This document shows, piece after piece, positions 16,514 to 24,591 of a stretch of 64,000 bases of DNA; position 1 is the stretch's first letter; each line of letters begins with the position of its first letter. The notes beneath the pieces are model-generated. The model saw nothing but the letters and a program-made list of their open reading frames with translations, did no database searches and was not told where the DNA came from. Origin of the DNA: Hydrogenoanaerobacterium saccharovorans (GTDB lineage Bacteria > Bacillota > Clostridia > Oscillospirales > Ruminococcaceae); the NCBI RefSeq assembly GCF_016901815.1, contig NZ_JACSNR010000003.1:124001-188000 (forward strand), written 5' to 3'. Made by a program: the position numbers and the translations under genes.

Positions 16514-16694
16514 AATCTTCCCTTCTTTCGGTGGTTTTAAGGCGCGGGACCAGAGCTTCCCCTTTCAGCGTACCGCAATTCACCGGGAAATACAAGGGGG
16601 TCCGGGGCAGCGGCTTCCGGCAGGGTGGGCGCACTGTCTTATTCCTGGGCAGTTTCCGCTCCCTCCCCGTTTCCCGCCCCGGCAAATGAGTTTA

Positions 16695-16733
16695 GGACAA
16701 ATAGTCCATTCTGCTTGTAGGACAATCTGTCCT
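16695..16733. promoter_or_regulatory. Two operator-like palindromes at the XRE promoter
   Basis: GGAC-AAATA-GTCC (16695-16707) and AGGACA-ATC-TGTCCT (16719-16733) share the AGGACA half-site. The second overlaps the -35 region of the promoter at 16715-16743, which suggests autoregulation by the small XRE protein. Confidence 0.75.
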
Positions 16734-16743
16734 TTGTTATAGT
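16715..16743 (+). promoter_or_regulatory. Promoter of the small XRE regulator
   Basis: TTGTAG (16715-16720), 17-base spacer, TATAGT (16738-16743); the leader before ATG 16761 would be only about 10 nt. Confidence 0.65.
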
Positions 16744-16760
16744 GGCACTGGTGATGAAAG

Positions 16761-16961
16761 ATGAAACTGCGCATCCGGGACCTGCGGGAGGACCGGGACC
16801 TCACCCAGAAGGAGGTTGCCGCCTACCTGCACTGTGACCAGTCCCTCTATTCCAAATATGAGCGGGGCGAACGGCTGCTGCCGCTGGACCGGGCGGTGCA
16901 GCTGGCGGATTATTACGGGGTAACGCTGGACTATCTCACCGGGCGGACCGACACCCCGTAA
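16761..16961 (+). CDS. Small XRE-family transcriptional regulator
   Basis: 66 residues: a single HTH_3 domain and nothing else. KLRIRDLREDRDLTQKEVAA (helices 1-2), YLHCDQSLYSKYERGER (recognition helix with the usual Q/S..YSKYERG) and LADYYGVTLDYLTGRTD (closing helix). Such stand-alone proteins usually repress their own gene or a neighbour. Two AGGACA-type palindromes lie in its promoter. The ribosome site (GATGAAAG) is weak. The divergent gene at 15599-16513 starts 250 bases away and may share control. Confidence 0.9.
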   Translation: MKLRIRDLREDRDLTQKEVAAYLHCDQSLYSKYERGERLLPLDRAVQLADYYGVTLDYLTGRTDTP

Positions 16962-16977
16962 CCCGCCCGCACACAGC

Positions 16978-17016
16978 AAAAAAACAGAGCGGAACCAGTT
17001 CCGCTCTGTTTTTTTA
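16978..17016. terminator. Bidirectional terminator
   Basis: AACAGAGCGGAAC / GTTCCGCTCTGTT inverted repeat with flanking A-run and T7. Confidence 0.9.
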
Positions 17017-17041
17017 TATTGGGGGGTAATGAGGGGAAAAC

Positions 17042-18394
17042 TCAGTCGTCCCAGTCGGTATCCCATTCCAGCACAGCGCCGGTATAGGCATCGATGGTGA
17101 ACTCATAGTCGGTGCGTCCGGAGCGCATCTCGCCTTCATAGACAGTGCGTCCGTCGTCCCGCTCCAGCTTCAGTTCCCGGAAGGTGCCGCTGACACCCGC
17201 CCGGTCGGTGACGATGCTCTTGACCTTCTCGGTGCTGATGGTATCGCCCGAAGTGCTGGACGAGCCGTTCCACTGGTACTCGGCGTCATAGTCATAGCTG
17301 AGAATGGTGCCGTTCGAAGCCAGGATCTCATAGTCGTACTCCTTGCCGTCAGCCCAGAACTCCACATCATAGACCCAGCGCCCGTCGTCCCAGTCCTTCT
17401 TGGCATAGATGTAGCTGGTGTCGCTCTCGGAGATGCCGGCGTGACTGAGGGCAACGCTTTTGGCCTTGGCTTCGCCGATATCTGTTGTGCTGGCGGAAGC
17501 GGTGCTGCCAGTGCCGGTCGAGCCGCTCCACTGGTACTCGGCGTCATAGTCATAGCTGAGAATGGTGCCGTCCGAGGCCAGGATCTCATAGTCGTACTCC
17601 TTGCCGTCCGCCCAGAACTCCACATCATAGACCCAGCGACCATCGTCCCAGTCCTTCTTGGCATAGATGTAGCTGGTGCTGCTCTCGGAGATGCCGGCGT
17701 GACTGAGGGCAACGCTCCTGGCCTTGGCTTCGCCGATGTCTGTTGTGCTGGCGGAAGCGGTGCTGCTTGTGCTGGAAGCGGAGGCAGTGCCAGTGCTGCC
17801 AGTGCTGCTTGTGCTGCCAGTATTGGAGCTGCCGGAAGCGGCGGTGCCGTTCCATTCAGCCTCTCTGTCCCGGCTCAGAATGTCGCCGGTTTCTGCGTGG
17901 ATCTCATAGTCATACTCCTGGCTGGCGGTGTAGAACTCCACCTCATAGATGCGCACGCCATCGTCCCAGTCGGGTTTTACAATGAGGTGCAGGGCGTCCC
18001 CGGCGGCAACACCGGCGTCTGCCAGGGCGATCTCCTGGGCTTTCTGCTTGCCGATGACATTCTGCCAGCCATATCCGGCGTCATCGTCTGCCGAATACCA
18101 TTCCAGCTCGGTATCGAACTTGAGCACCCGGCCCGAAGCGGCGTCAATGGTGTAGTCATATTCGGTGCCGCCGGCGTAGAATTCCACCTCATATTCCTTG
18201 CGTCCGTCGTCGTAGTCCGCCTCGGCAATGAGGAAGACAGTGTCGCTCTCGGCAACACCGGCATGGCTCAGAGCAGCTTCCTTGGCCTTTTCGACACCGA
18301 TGTCGGCGGTGGTGGCAGCGGCAGCGGGAACCGCCAGAGCGGCGATGAGCAGGGCAGCGGTAATGGTACGGGTCAGGGTCTTGGTCATGGTCAT
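17042..18394 (-). CDS. Exported multi-PepSY-domain protein
   Basis: 450 residues. Signal peptide with LIAALAVPAAAA. Five PepSY-like units follow, each of the form (I/E)xAKxxALxHAGV/I....(D/Y)DDGR..YEVEF.....EYDYEI....G.IL. A Ser/Thr/Gly linker (about residues 195-225) separates units two and three. Units three and four are almost identical and also nearly identical at DNA level (period 258 bases = 86 codons). PepSY domains are thought to inhibit or chaperone secreted peptidases. RBS AAGGAGGAA at 18396-18404. Monocistronic, bounded by terminators. Confidence 0.92.
   Translation of the reverse strand: MTMTKTLTRTITAALLIAALAVPAAAATTADIGVEKAKEAALSHAGVAESDTVFLIAEADYDDGRKEYEVEFYAGGTEYDYTIDAASGRVLKFDTELEWYSADDDAGYGWQNVIGKQKAQEIALADAGVAAGDALHLIVKPDWDDGVRIYEVEFYTASQEYDYEIHAETGDILSRDREAEWNGTAASGSSNTGSTSSTGSTGTASASSTSSTASASTTDIGEAKARSVALSHAGISESSTSYIYAKKDWDDGRWVYDVEFWADGKEYDYEILASDGTILSYDYDAEYQWSGSTGTGSTASASTTDIGEAKAKSVALSHAGISESDTSYIYAKKDWDDGRWVYDVEFWADGKEYDYEILASNGTILSYDYDAEYQWNGSSSTSGDTISTEKVKSIVTDRAGVSGTFRELKLERDDGRTVYEGEMRSGRTDYEFTIDAYTGAVLEWDTDWDD
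17271..17768 (-). repeat. 258-bp tandem repeat within the PepSY gene
   Basis: Copies begin at 17271 and 17529 and differ at few positions over about 240 bases, indicating a recent in-frame duplication of one PepSY unit. Confidence 0.85.
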
Positions 18395-18592
18395 TTCCTC
18401 CTTGTGTTTCAGTAAAACCGGCGGGGGAGCCGGAGATCTTTTGTGTTTGGGTTTCGCCTGTAATATGCGTCAGCGGGAAGTTTTGTTGCAGCAAAAAAAT
18501 AAAAATCCCACACTTTGGCGGAATACACAGAAAACATAGGAAGAAACTGGACAATTTTCATAAAAATACTGTGGGTTCTCCGGGGACAGACA

Positions 18593-18632
18593 CAAAAAAG
18601 CGAAGGGCCCCGCTGAGGGGATACCCTTCGCC
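18593..18632 (-). terminator. Terminator after the PPK2 gene
   Basis: On the minus strand GCGAAGGG / CCCTTCGC enclose a GC-rich loop, followed by T6. Confidence 0.85.
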
Positions 18633-18640
18633 TGAGAGAG

Positions 18641-19525
18641 TCAGTCTTTCTTGTCCTGTTCCCGGAGGAGAACTTCCCGGGCCTCAGCCAGACGGGAGCG
18701 TTCGGTTTCCGAGAGCTCGGGATACCGGGGATCGCACTGCCGGAGCAGATCCACCAGGATCTCGCTGACCAGGTAGCGGGTGTACCACTTCTGGTCGGCG
18801 GGCAGGACATACCAGGGGGCATGGTCGCTGGCAGTCTCCCGGATCACCTCCTCATAGAGGTCGGTATATTCCTCGAACCGTTCCCGGGTCTCCAGATCCG
18901 ACGAGGAGAACTTCCAGTTCTTTTCCGGCTCCTCGATGCGTTCCAGGAAGCGTTTGCCCTGTTCCTCCTTGGATACATGCAGGAAGATCTTCACCACCCG
19001 GTAGCCGTTTTCATAGAGGTATTCCTCGAACTGCCGGATCTGGCGGTAGCGCTTGTGGAAGAATTCCTCCCGGCTGTCCCGGAGGACCCGGTCGGGCATC
19101 TGATAGTTCTTCCAGAGGTCCAGGATCTGCACTGCCAGTACATCTTCATAGTGGCTGCGGTTGAAGATGGCAATGCTGCCCCGGGGCGGCAGATGCTGTA
19201 CCACCCGCCAGAGGTAGTCATGGGCGAGTTCTTCGGCGCCCGGCTGTTTGAAGCTGTGTACCATCACACCCTGGGGATTGAGCCCGCTCATCACATGCTT
19301 GATGGTGCTGTCCTTACCGGCGGCGTCCATGGCCTGGAGCACAATCACAATCCCCTCCCGCCCATCGGCATAGAGGGCGTCCTGGAGTTCCTTCATGGTT
19401 TCGATGTTTTCGGCGGTTTTCTCCTCGATTTCCTCCCGGCAGTCCTTGTCCACTCCGGCATGGGTGGGCAGATCCCGGAGATCGGGACGGTCATGGTCAT
19501 CATAGCGGTAGCGGTCAGCTTTCAT
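18641..19525 (-). CDS. ppk2: Polyphosphate kinase 2 family protein
   Basis: 294 residues, single-domain PPK2. Walker A-like QAMDAAGKDSTIKHVMSG (about residues 64-81), the lid region FKQPGAEELAHDYLWR, and FNRSHYEDVLAVQ with the conserved Arg/His/Tyr/Glu/Asp of the active site. PPK2 enzymes phosphorylate nucleoside mono- or diphosphates using polyphosphate, or the reverse, in the cytosol. Subclass (I, II or III) is not decided here. Start ATG 19525 with AAGGAGG just upstream. Monocistronic. Confidence 0.95.
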   Translation of the reverse strand: MKADRYRYDDHDRPDLRDLPTHAGVDKDCREEIEEKTAENIETMKELQDALYADGREGIVIVLQAMDAAGKDSTIKHVMSGLNPQGVMVHSFKQPGAEELAHDYLWRVVQHLPPRGSIAIFNRSHYEDVLAVQILDLWKNYQMPDRVLRDSREEFFHKRYRQIRQFEEYLYENGYRVVKIFLHVSKEEQGKRFLERIEEPEKNWKFSSSDLETRERFEEYTDLYEEVIRETASDHAPWYVLPADQKWYTRYLVSEILVDLLRQCDPRYPELSETERSRLAEAREVLLREQDKKD

Positions 19526-19705
19526 ACACAGAACCTCCTTCTGGAAAAATAAACGGACATACTTTCATTATACTGATTTTTATGACAAAAAAACATCATA
19601 ATTTTTTACATTTTATGGCGCACGAAATAGTGCGATTGTGTTATACTGTATCTATATAGAAATCGGTACAGACCGACAGGATTCGGTCTGAAAGGCGGTG
19701 TATGC

Positions 19706-20224
19706 ATGACAGAATTTCCCATTTGCCGGCTGAAGACCCGGCCCCAGTTCGATACTCTGCCGGTGATGAAGGTCACCCAGTATCCATTGGAGCCGCGGGA
19801 TTACAAACCCTTTGCCCAGGGGCTCCTGGCAGTGGACCCTCAGCGGCTGTATATCCGGTTGTGGGCGTTTGAAACGCCGCCGGAACCGGAGAGCCGGATC
19901 ATCTGTGTCCTGCGGGATCAGCAGGAACTGCGGATCGAGGCAGGTCCTCAGGCGCTGGAGATCACGCTGGACGGCAAACCCATCGAAGCGCTGCTTGCGC
20001 ACCCCTTTACCGGGGAAGATCTTCAGGGCAAATACTGGGGCTGGCTGGCAGAACTCCCGGCAGATCTGCTGGGGGAACTCACTCCAGGCCGGCAGCTCCG
20101 GGGAAATCTCTATAAACGCAGTGACGGCAAACGCCCCCATACCGGCAGTTTCTATCCCATGGCAAATCCCATGGAGCCGCTGGCAGCGGAAAATGACGGG
20201 GTATTTGTGGTCTGTGATTTCTGA
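19706..20224 (+). CDS. Hypothetical protein, possible CBM9/DOMON-like beta-sandwich
   Basis: 172 residues, no signal peptide. LDPQRLYIRLWAFE-like strand (AVDPQRLYIRLWAFETPP), GKYWGWLAELPADLLGEL, QLRGNLYKRSDGKRPHTGSF resemble the strand pattern of CBM9-like domains that occur in clostridial proteins of unknown role. The lack of an export signal argues against extracellular carbohydrate binding. ATG 19706 follows AAAGGCGG. A palindrome CGCAC-GAAATA-GTGCG (about 19619-19634) and TATACT (19642-19647) lie upstream. A 34-residue membrane ORF follows 17 bases later. Confidence 0.65.
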   Translation: MTEFPICRLKTRPQFDTLPVMKVTQYPLEPRDYKPFAQGLLAVDPQRLYIRLWAFETPPEPESRIICVLRDQQELRIEAGPQALEITLDGKPIEALLAHPFTGEDLQGKYWGWLAELPADLLGELTPGRQLRGNLYKRSDGKRPHTGSFYPMANPMEPLAAENDGVFVVCDF

Positions 20225-20241
20225 TCGGGAGGTATGAGAAA

Positions 20242-20346
20242 ATGAAACTGGTTGCCAAACTTCTCACCGGCATCGGGGTGCTGGTGGGACTGGGGTATCT
20301 GTGCTGCCGGGGCGTAGGTGAAAAGCTGCACCTGTGCCGGAAGTAA
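20242..20346 (+). CDS. Small 34-residue membrane protein
   Basis: ATG 20242 follows GGGAGG (20227-20232) by 9 bases; stop TAA 20344-20346. The peptide MKLVAKLLTGIGVLVGLGYL continues CCRGVGEKLHLCRK: one membrane span with a short Cys/Lys-rich end. Close spacing to the upstream gene favours co-translation. Function unknown. Confidence 0.5.
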   Translation: MKLVAKLLTGIGVLVGLGYLCCRGVGEKLHLCRK

Positions 20347-20722
20347 CCGGATCTCCCCATCTCCGGGAGACTCTGCCCCATCGGCGGTGGGCAGGATTCC
20401 GGGGGAAGTATTTCTCCGGGCGGACCGGGGAAAATATTACGCTTTGCTATATTTCTGACCAGCCGGAGCGGGTTTCCGCCCCGGTTTTTTGCTGCCCCGG
20501 GGAGTTTTGCACCGGCAGTCCGGGACAGCAAAGGGACTTTTCCCCCAGCATCTGTTCAGAAAACAGAGATGCTGTCCCGGGAAATCCCATGAATCAGAGG
20601 GTTTCCCTCGTCCTGGGGAGAAACGCGCCGGGTTTTCCCAGCCTTTCCCCAAACCCTGTGGAAAACTCCGTTGAAAGTGTGGAAAACTTAACGCCCGGTA
20701 TAATTTTCCCCTGCCGGGTGTG
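20347..20722. other. Intergenic region without a gene
   Basis: No ORF with a ribosome site. It is GC-rich with several CCGGGG runs and contains two TGTGGAAAAC sequences (near 20661 and 20680) that resemble DnaA boxes with one mismatch, and a TATAAT-like box near 20699. No other recognised signal. Confidence 0.6.
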
Positions 20723-20771
20723 CAAAAAAGCCCTCTGTTCCGGGATATTCCGGAGCAGAGGGCTTTTTTTA
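20723..20771. terminator. Bidirectional terminator
   Basis: AAAAAAGCCCTCTG / CAGAGGGCTTTTTTT long inverted repeat with an inner CCGGGATATTCCGG stem. Confidence 0.85.
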
Positions 20772-20776
20772 ATGCA

Positions 20777-21211
20777 TCAGAGATCCTTTTCCATGAGGAT
20801 ATGTTCCACCGGGGCATAGCTCAGCAGGAAGATTTCCCCCACAGTATGGTACCCGGCCCGCTCATAGAAGTGCTGGGCTGTGACCCGGGCATCCAGACAG
20901 ATATGGGCGGCACCCTGTTCCCGGGCAGCGCCTTCCAGGGCTTCGAGCAGCTGACGGCCCAGACCCCGGCTCTGGATCGCGGTGTCCACACAGAGGTATT
21001 CCACCTTGCAGGTGTCCCCCTCCCGGGACATGGAACCCATGCCGATCACCTGTTCCCCATCAAAGGCGGCATACAGCACGCAGTTCTGTTCAAAGCTGAA
21101 GTCCTCGTCGTGAATGTTCAGTCCCAGCGGCAGACGCATGACCCGGTTGCGCAGTTCCAGCGTTTCCAGGTAGGCCGGGGAACCATAATGGATCGGTTTG
21201 ATGGAAATCAT
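20777..21211 (-). CDS. GNAT family N-acetyltransferase
   Basis: 144 residues from ATG 21211 (AAAGGAG just upstream); a longer frame to 21346 has no ribosome site. GNAT motifs: VEYLCVDTAIQSRGLGRQLL (beta4 and the acetyl-CoA pyrophosphate loop), then ICLDARVTAQHFYERAGYHTV (beta6/helix and the conserved Tyr). Similar to small ElaA/YitI-like acetyltransferases with unknown small-molecule substrates. Monocistronic, cytosolic. Confidence 0.88.
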   Translation of the reverse strand: MISIKPIHYGSPAYLETLELRNRVMRLPLGLNIHDEDFSFEQNCVLYAAFDGEQVIGMGSMSREGDTCKVEYLCVDTAIQSRGLGRQLLEALEGAAREQGAAHICLDARVTAQHFYERAGYHTVGEIFLLSYAPVEHILMEKDL

Positions 21212-21346
21212 GGGTTTTCTCCTTTCAGTCATAATGAATGCGGTTCCGTCCGCCGGGGAGGGAAATTTTTCCCGGGGCGGCGGCTGTTTCTCTGTTATAA
21301 CATGAAACCCGGCGGAATGCAAGAGGGGAAACCCGGCTCTCCGCAC

Positions 21347-21376
21347 AAAAAACAGCAGGGAGAGATTCCCTGCTGT
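21347..21376 (-). terminator. Terminator after the hydrogenase gene
   Basis: Minus strand CAGCAGGGA / TCCCTGCTG stem followed by T6. Confidence 0.85.
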
Positions 21377-21405
21377 AAACCGGTTCTGAAGGGAAGCGGC
21401 GGGAC

Positions 21406-22929
21406 TTAGTCCACCAGCTTTTCCAGTTCCTTGATGTGTTCGGTTTCGTTGGAGGTCTTGTGCTTGGCCTGCTTGGCATACAGGTGAACCTGAGCCTGGC
21501 TCTTCTTGATGGACTGCATGGTACCGGCGCCGGCAACACAGCCGCCGGGACAGGCCATACCTTCCAGCAGATAGCCCGGATACTTGCCAGCCACAGCGTC
21601 CCGGAGCATCTTATAGCAGTCCCGGAGACCTTCGGCATTGGCAACCTTGATCTCACGGTCGGGGTAACGCTCCTTGATGACATTGACCACAGCCTTGGCA
21701 ACGCCGCCGGATACCGCAAAGTCACGGCCGTCGGCGGAGGCATCGTTTACGCCGTCGGGATCTTCCTCAATGGTGGCGAGATCCAGTTCCTTGGCAGCGA
21801 AGATACCGGTCATCTCCTCGAAGGTGAGGACGAAGTCCACTTCACTGCGGACACTGCGGCGCATGGCTTCCAGCTTCTTGGCAGCGCAGGGGCCGATGAA
21901 TACAACCTTGCCGTTGGGGTGTTCCTTCTTGATCAGACGGGCGGTGAGCACCATGGGAGTGAGGGCCATGGAGATGCAGCCCGCATATTCCGGGAAGCGC
22001 TTCTTAGCCATTACCGACCAGGCGGGGCAGCAGGAAGTACCCATGAAGGGCAGCTTTTCAGGAACTTCGGCAATGAAGTCCTCCGCTTCCTGGGTGGCAC
22101 AGAGGTCAGCGCCGATGGCAACCTCAAAGACATCGGCAAAGCCGAGCTTCTTCATGGCAGCACGGAGCTTGCCGGGGGTTACCTTGGGTCCGAACTGACC
22201 GACGAAAGCGGGAGCCACAGCGGCATAGACACGCTCACCCGACTGGATTGCCCGGATGGTCTGGAAGATCTGGCTCTTGTCAGCGATGGCGCCGAAGGGA
22301 CAGTTCACCAGGCACTGACCGCAGGATACACACTTGTCGTAGTCGATTTCAGCCTTGCCGTTGATGTCGGTATGGATAGCGTCCATACCGCAGGCAGCGG
22401 CACAGGGACGCTCCTGGGTGATGATGGCATGATAGGAGCATACTTCAGCGCAGCGGCCGCACTTGATGCATTTTTCGGGGTCGATATGGCTGCGGCCGTT
22501 GTAGCGGTCGAGGGTGATGGCACCCTTGGGGCAGACCTCTACGCAGGGGTGAGCCAGACAGCCCTGACAGCCTTCAGTCACCAGGACACGCTTTTCAGCA
22601 CAGCCATTGCAGGCGAACTTGATGATATTGATCAGCGGAGGGGTATAATAAGTTTCGTCCCGGTCCGCAGCTTCGATGTTATCAGAAATGGGGGCATGTT
22701 CACCGGCGCCGCGGTTGGGCAGGCCCATAGCCAGACGCAGGCGTTCCCCTACGATGGCACGCTCCAGGAAGACATCGTTGCGGAAGTTGCCCACTTCACC
22801 GGGGATAATCTTGTACGGGAGTTCCTCAATGCGCTTGGCAACCGACCATTCGGTATGATAAGCCATACGGGCCACTTCGGTAAAGATCCGGTGGCGTATT
22901 TCCTGAATACGGGTCTCAACGCCTCTCAT
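21406..22929 (-). CDS. Monomeric [FeFe] hydrogenase, group-B-like
   Basis: 507 residues from ATG 22929, set by AGAGGTG upstream; the ATG at 22965 adds 12 unsupported residues. Ferredoxin-like cysteines come first: CNGCAEKR (about residue 104), CQGCLAHPCVEVCP, CIKCGRCAEVC and CVSCGQCLVNCP. H-cluster motifs follow: L1 TSCCPAW (about 296), L2 FIGPCAAKK (about 343, where group A usually has MPC), L3 EGMACPGGCVAGAG (about 453). The variants and domain order fit the TIGR04105/group B enzymes of Clostridia, which probably couple ferredoxin redox state to H2. No maturase or partner subunit is nearby. A promoter lies at 23043-23071. Confidence 0.93.
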   Translation of the reverse strand: MRGVETRIQEIRHRIFTEVARMAYHTEWSVAKRIEELPYKIIPGEVGNFRNDVFLERAIVGERLRLAMGLPNRGAGEHAPISDNIEAADRDETYYTPPLINIIKFACNGCAEKRVLVTEGCQGCLAHPCVEVCPKGAITLDRYNGRSHIDPEKCIKCGRCAEVCSYHAIITQERPCAAACGMDAIHTDINGKAEIDYDKCVSCGQCLVNCPFGAIADKSQIFQTIRAIQSGERVYAAVAPAFVGQFGPKVTPGKLRAAMKKLGFADVFEVAIGADLCATQEAEDFIAEVPEKLPFMGTSCCPAWSVMAKKRFPEYAGCISMALTPMVLTARLIKKEHPNGKVVFIGPCAAKKLEAMRRSVRSEVDFVLTFEEMTGIFAAKELDLATIEEDPDGVNDASADGRDFAVSGGVAKAVVNVIKERYPDREIKVANAEGLRDCYKMLRDAVAGKYPGYLLEGMACPGGCVAGAGTMQSIKKSQAQVHLYAKQAKHKTSNETEHIKELEKLVD

Positions 22930-23042
22930 AAAACAGACACCTCTTTTTTTACTCGTAACGGACATGACAGCTTACCCACTGTCATGGCAAACCTTTTGAT
23001 TCCATGCGGACCCGCCAAAAACGGCGAATCCTGCCTGATACC

Positions 23043-23071
23043 ATGATACAGGAAATCGGGCGGTCTGTAAA
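23043..23071 (-). promoter_or_regulatory. Promoter of the hydrogenase gene
   Basis: On the minus strand TTTACA, 17-base spacer, TATCAT. The leader is about 110 nt. Confidence 0.6.
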
Positions 23072-23121
23072 GTGTCAAAAACTTAACAAATTCATCAGCC
23101 GAACCCCGAAACTTTCAGTAA

Positions 23122-23177
23122 ATAAGCCAAAGGCCCGAAGGGCCTTTGGCTTATCCCGGCTTACTGTGTAAGCCGGG
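23122..23177. repeat. Two abutting perfect hairpins
   Basis: ATAAGCCAAAGGCCC-GAA-GGGCCTTTGGCTTAT arms (15-bp stem, 23122-23154) followed with no gap by CCCGGCTTAC-TGT-GTAAGCCGGG (10-bp stem, 23155-23177). Neither has a T-run. Confidence 0.9.
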
Positions 23178-23217
23178 CCGCCTGCGGGCGGGTATTCCGC
23201 TGCGCTGGCGCTACGCT

Positions 23218-23452
23218 CAAATGTGGTAGGAACCTACGGTTCCCCCACAAACGCCCCCTCCCTAAAATGCGGCGCCCATAGCATCTGAGCGGGCAGGCGG
23301 GCACCTTTTTCCCTCTCACAGTTCTGCCCCGGAGGAATCTCACACTCCGGCAAACCCGCCCACTTCCCGGGAACGCCAGAGAATTGCTCCCCGCAGGGGC
23401 GCTGCGCTCAAATGTGGCAGGAACCTGCGGTTCCCCCACAAACGCCCCCTCC
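23218..23452. repeat. Two copies of structured repeat module C
   Basis: Copies at about 23218-23263 and 23410-23452: TGTGG, inner palindrome GTAGG-AA-CCTAC or GCAGG-AA-CCTGC, CGGTTC, CCCACA, then ACGCCCCCTCC. The inner stem changes on both arms between copies. A third copy is at about 29463-29502. Confidence 0.85.
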
Positions 23453-23769
23453 AAAAACGCGGTGCAGGGGTTTGTGATTGGCTCAGTTTGTGCAGCCGCG
23501 TTTTTCATAGGGGGATTATCCCCCTCCTGACGCTGTTTTTCTCCGCCTCCGGCTCACAAAAAACAGCTGTCACCCCCTTAGAGGAAGGGCGGCAGATGCC
23601 ATCCGGCCTGCCGCCCCTGCGGGGGGATCAGTTCCCTGGCGACCCCCGATGGCTGAGCGGGCATGCGGGCGCCTTTTTCCCTCTCACAGTTCAGTCCCGG
23701 AGGAATTTCATACTCCGGCAAACCCACCCCACTTCCCGGGATTGCCAAGGAATTGCTCCCCGCAGGGGG
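23287..23769. repeat. Duplicated 114-bp unit
   Basis: 23287-23400 and 23655-23769 share GAGCGGGCA..CGGGC, CCTTTTTCCCTCTCACAGTT, CCCGGAGGAAT.TCA.ACTC, CGGCAAACCC and end in module B (ACTTCCCGGG...CCCCGCAGGGG). An inverted module B copy (23613-23647) lies between. Confidence 0.85.
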
Positions 23770-23862
23770 CTTCCCTATTTCATGGGGATATGATAAAATA
23801 AGTGCCGGAGCGGTCGGAGCGCGATTTTACACTAACAAGTCTGGAGCGAAAGAGAACCATTT

Positions 23863-24573
23863 ATGCAGAGAATTATGGGTATGGCCCGGAAGGCCATTAC
23901 AGAATATGATATGATCCAAAATGGCGACCGTGTGGCAGTGGGTGTCAGCGGCGGCAAGGATTCGGTGGCATTGACCATGGCGCTGCACTGGCTGCGGCGG
24001 TTCATCGGCATTGACTATGAGGTAGTTGCCATCACACTGGACCCGTGCTTTGGCGGAGTGGAATGTGATTATTCCCCGCTGGCGGAACTGTTTGAACGGG
24101 AAGGCATCGAGTATGTCATCAAGCGCACCAATATCGGACGGGTGGTATTTGATGTCCGGGAGGAGACAAATCCCTGCAGTCTGTGTGCCAAGATGCGCCG
24201 GGGTGCTTTGCATGACACAGCCAAGGAGCTGGGCTGCAATAAACTGGCTCTGGGCCATCACAAGGACGATGCGGTAGAGACCTTTATCATGAATCTGTTC
24301 GATCAGGGGCGGATCGGGTGTTTTTCGCCGGTCTCCTATCTGAGCCGGAAGGATCTGACTGTGATCCGTCCTTTGATTCTGGCGGAGGAAAAGGAAGTCA
24401 AGCAGGCAGTACGGCGGGAGAATTTCCCGATCATCAAGTCGAGCTGTCCGGTGGACGGACATACCGAACGGGAATGGGCCAAGCAGTGGGTGCGGGAGAT
24501 GGAGCACCAGAAGCGGGACATCAAATCGCAGATATTCGGTGCCATGCGGCGGGCGCATATCAGCGACTGGTAA
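23863..24573 (+). CDS. TtcA/TilS superfamily PP-loop ATPase (tRNA 2-thiocytidine synthase-like)
   Basis: 236 residues, shorter than E. coli TtcA (about 310). PP-loop VSGGKDSVAL near residue 29 binds ATP. CSLCAKMRRGAL (about 106) carries the CxxC that, in TtcA, holds a [4Fe-4S] cluster, and LGHHKDDAVETFIMNLF and FPIIKSSCPVD follow the family order. TtcA thiolates C32 of tRNA. The short length and lack of an N-terminal extension fit the Firmicutes TtcA-like group, whose target is less certain. GAAAGAGAA precedes ATG 23863. TrmB follows 18 bases later: a two-gene tRNA-modification operon. Confidence 0.88.
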   Translation: MQRIMGMARKAITEYDMIQNGDRVAVGVSGGKDSVALTMALHWLRRFIGIDYEVVAITLDPCFGGVECDYSPLAELFEREGIEYVIKRTNIGRVVFDVREETNPCSLCAKMRRGALHDTAKELGCNKLALGHHKDDAVETFIMNLFDQGRIGCFSPVSYLSRKDLTVIRPLILAEEKEVKQAVRRENFPIIKSSCPVDGHTEREWAKQWVREMEHQKRDIKSQIFGAMRRAHISDW

Positions 24574-24591
24574 GAGAAGGAGCGGTACATC

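Larger units (their letters stand above)
22930..23862. other. 933-bp intergenic region made of repeat modules
   Basis: No credible gene. From the left: the hydrogenase promoter (23043-23071), two abutting perfect hairpins (23122-23177), module C copies (about 23218-23263 and 23410-23452), a 114-bp unit duplicated at 23287 and 23655, module B copies, and a hairpin-like stretch near 23490-23580. Frames that stay open here translate the repeats and lack ribosome sites. Confidence 0.8.

Noticed and set aside
20640-20705. Replication origin
   Set aside because: Only two weak DnaA-box-like sites, no AT-rich unwinding region and no dnaA/dnaN nearby.
21406-22929. Selenocysteine or frameshift in the hydrogenase
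   Set aside because: All expected cysteines are coded by TGC/TGT in one intact frame.
23161-23914. Open frames giving GAFVGEPQVPATF-like peptides, also near 29127-29572
   Set aside because: They are translations of repeat modules B and C, lack ribosome sites and recur in different frames.
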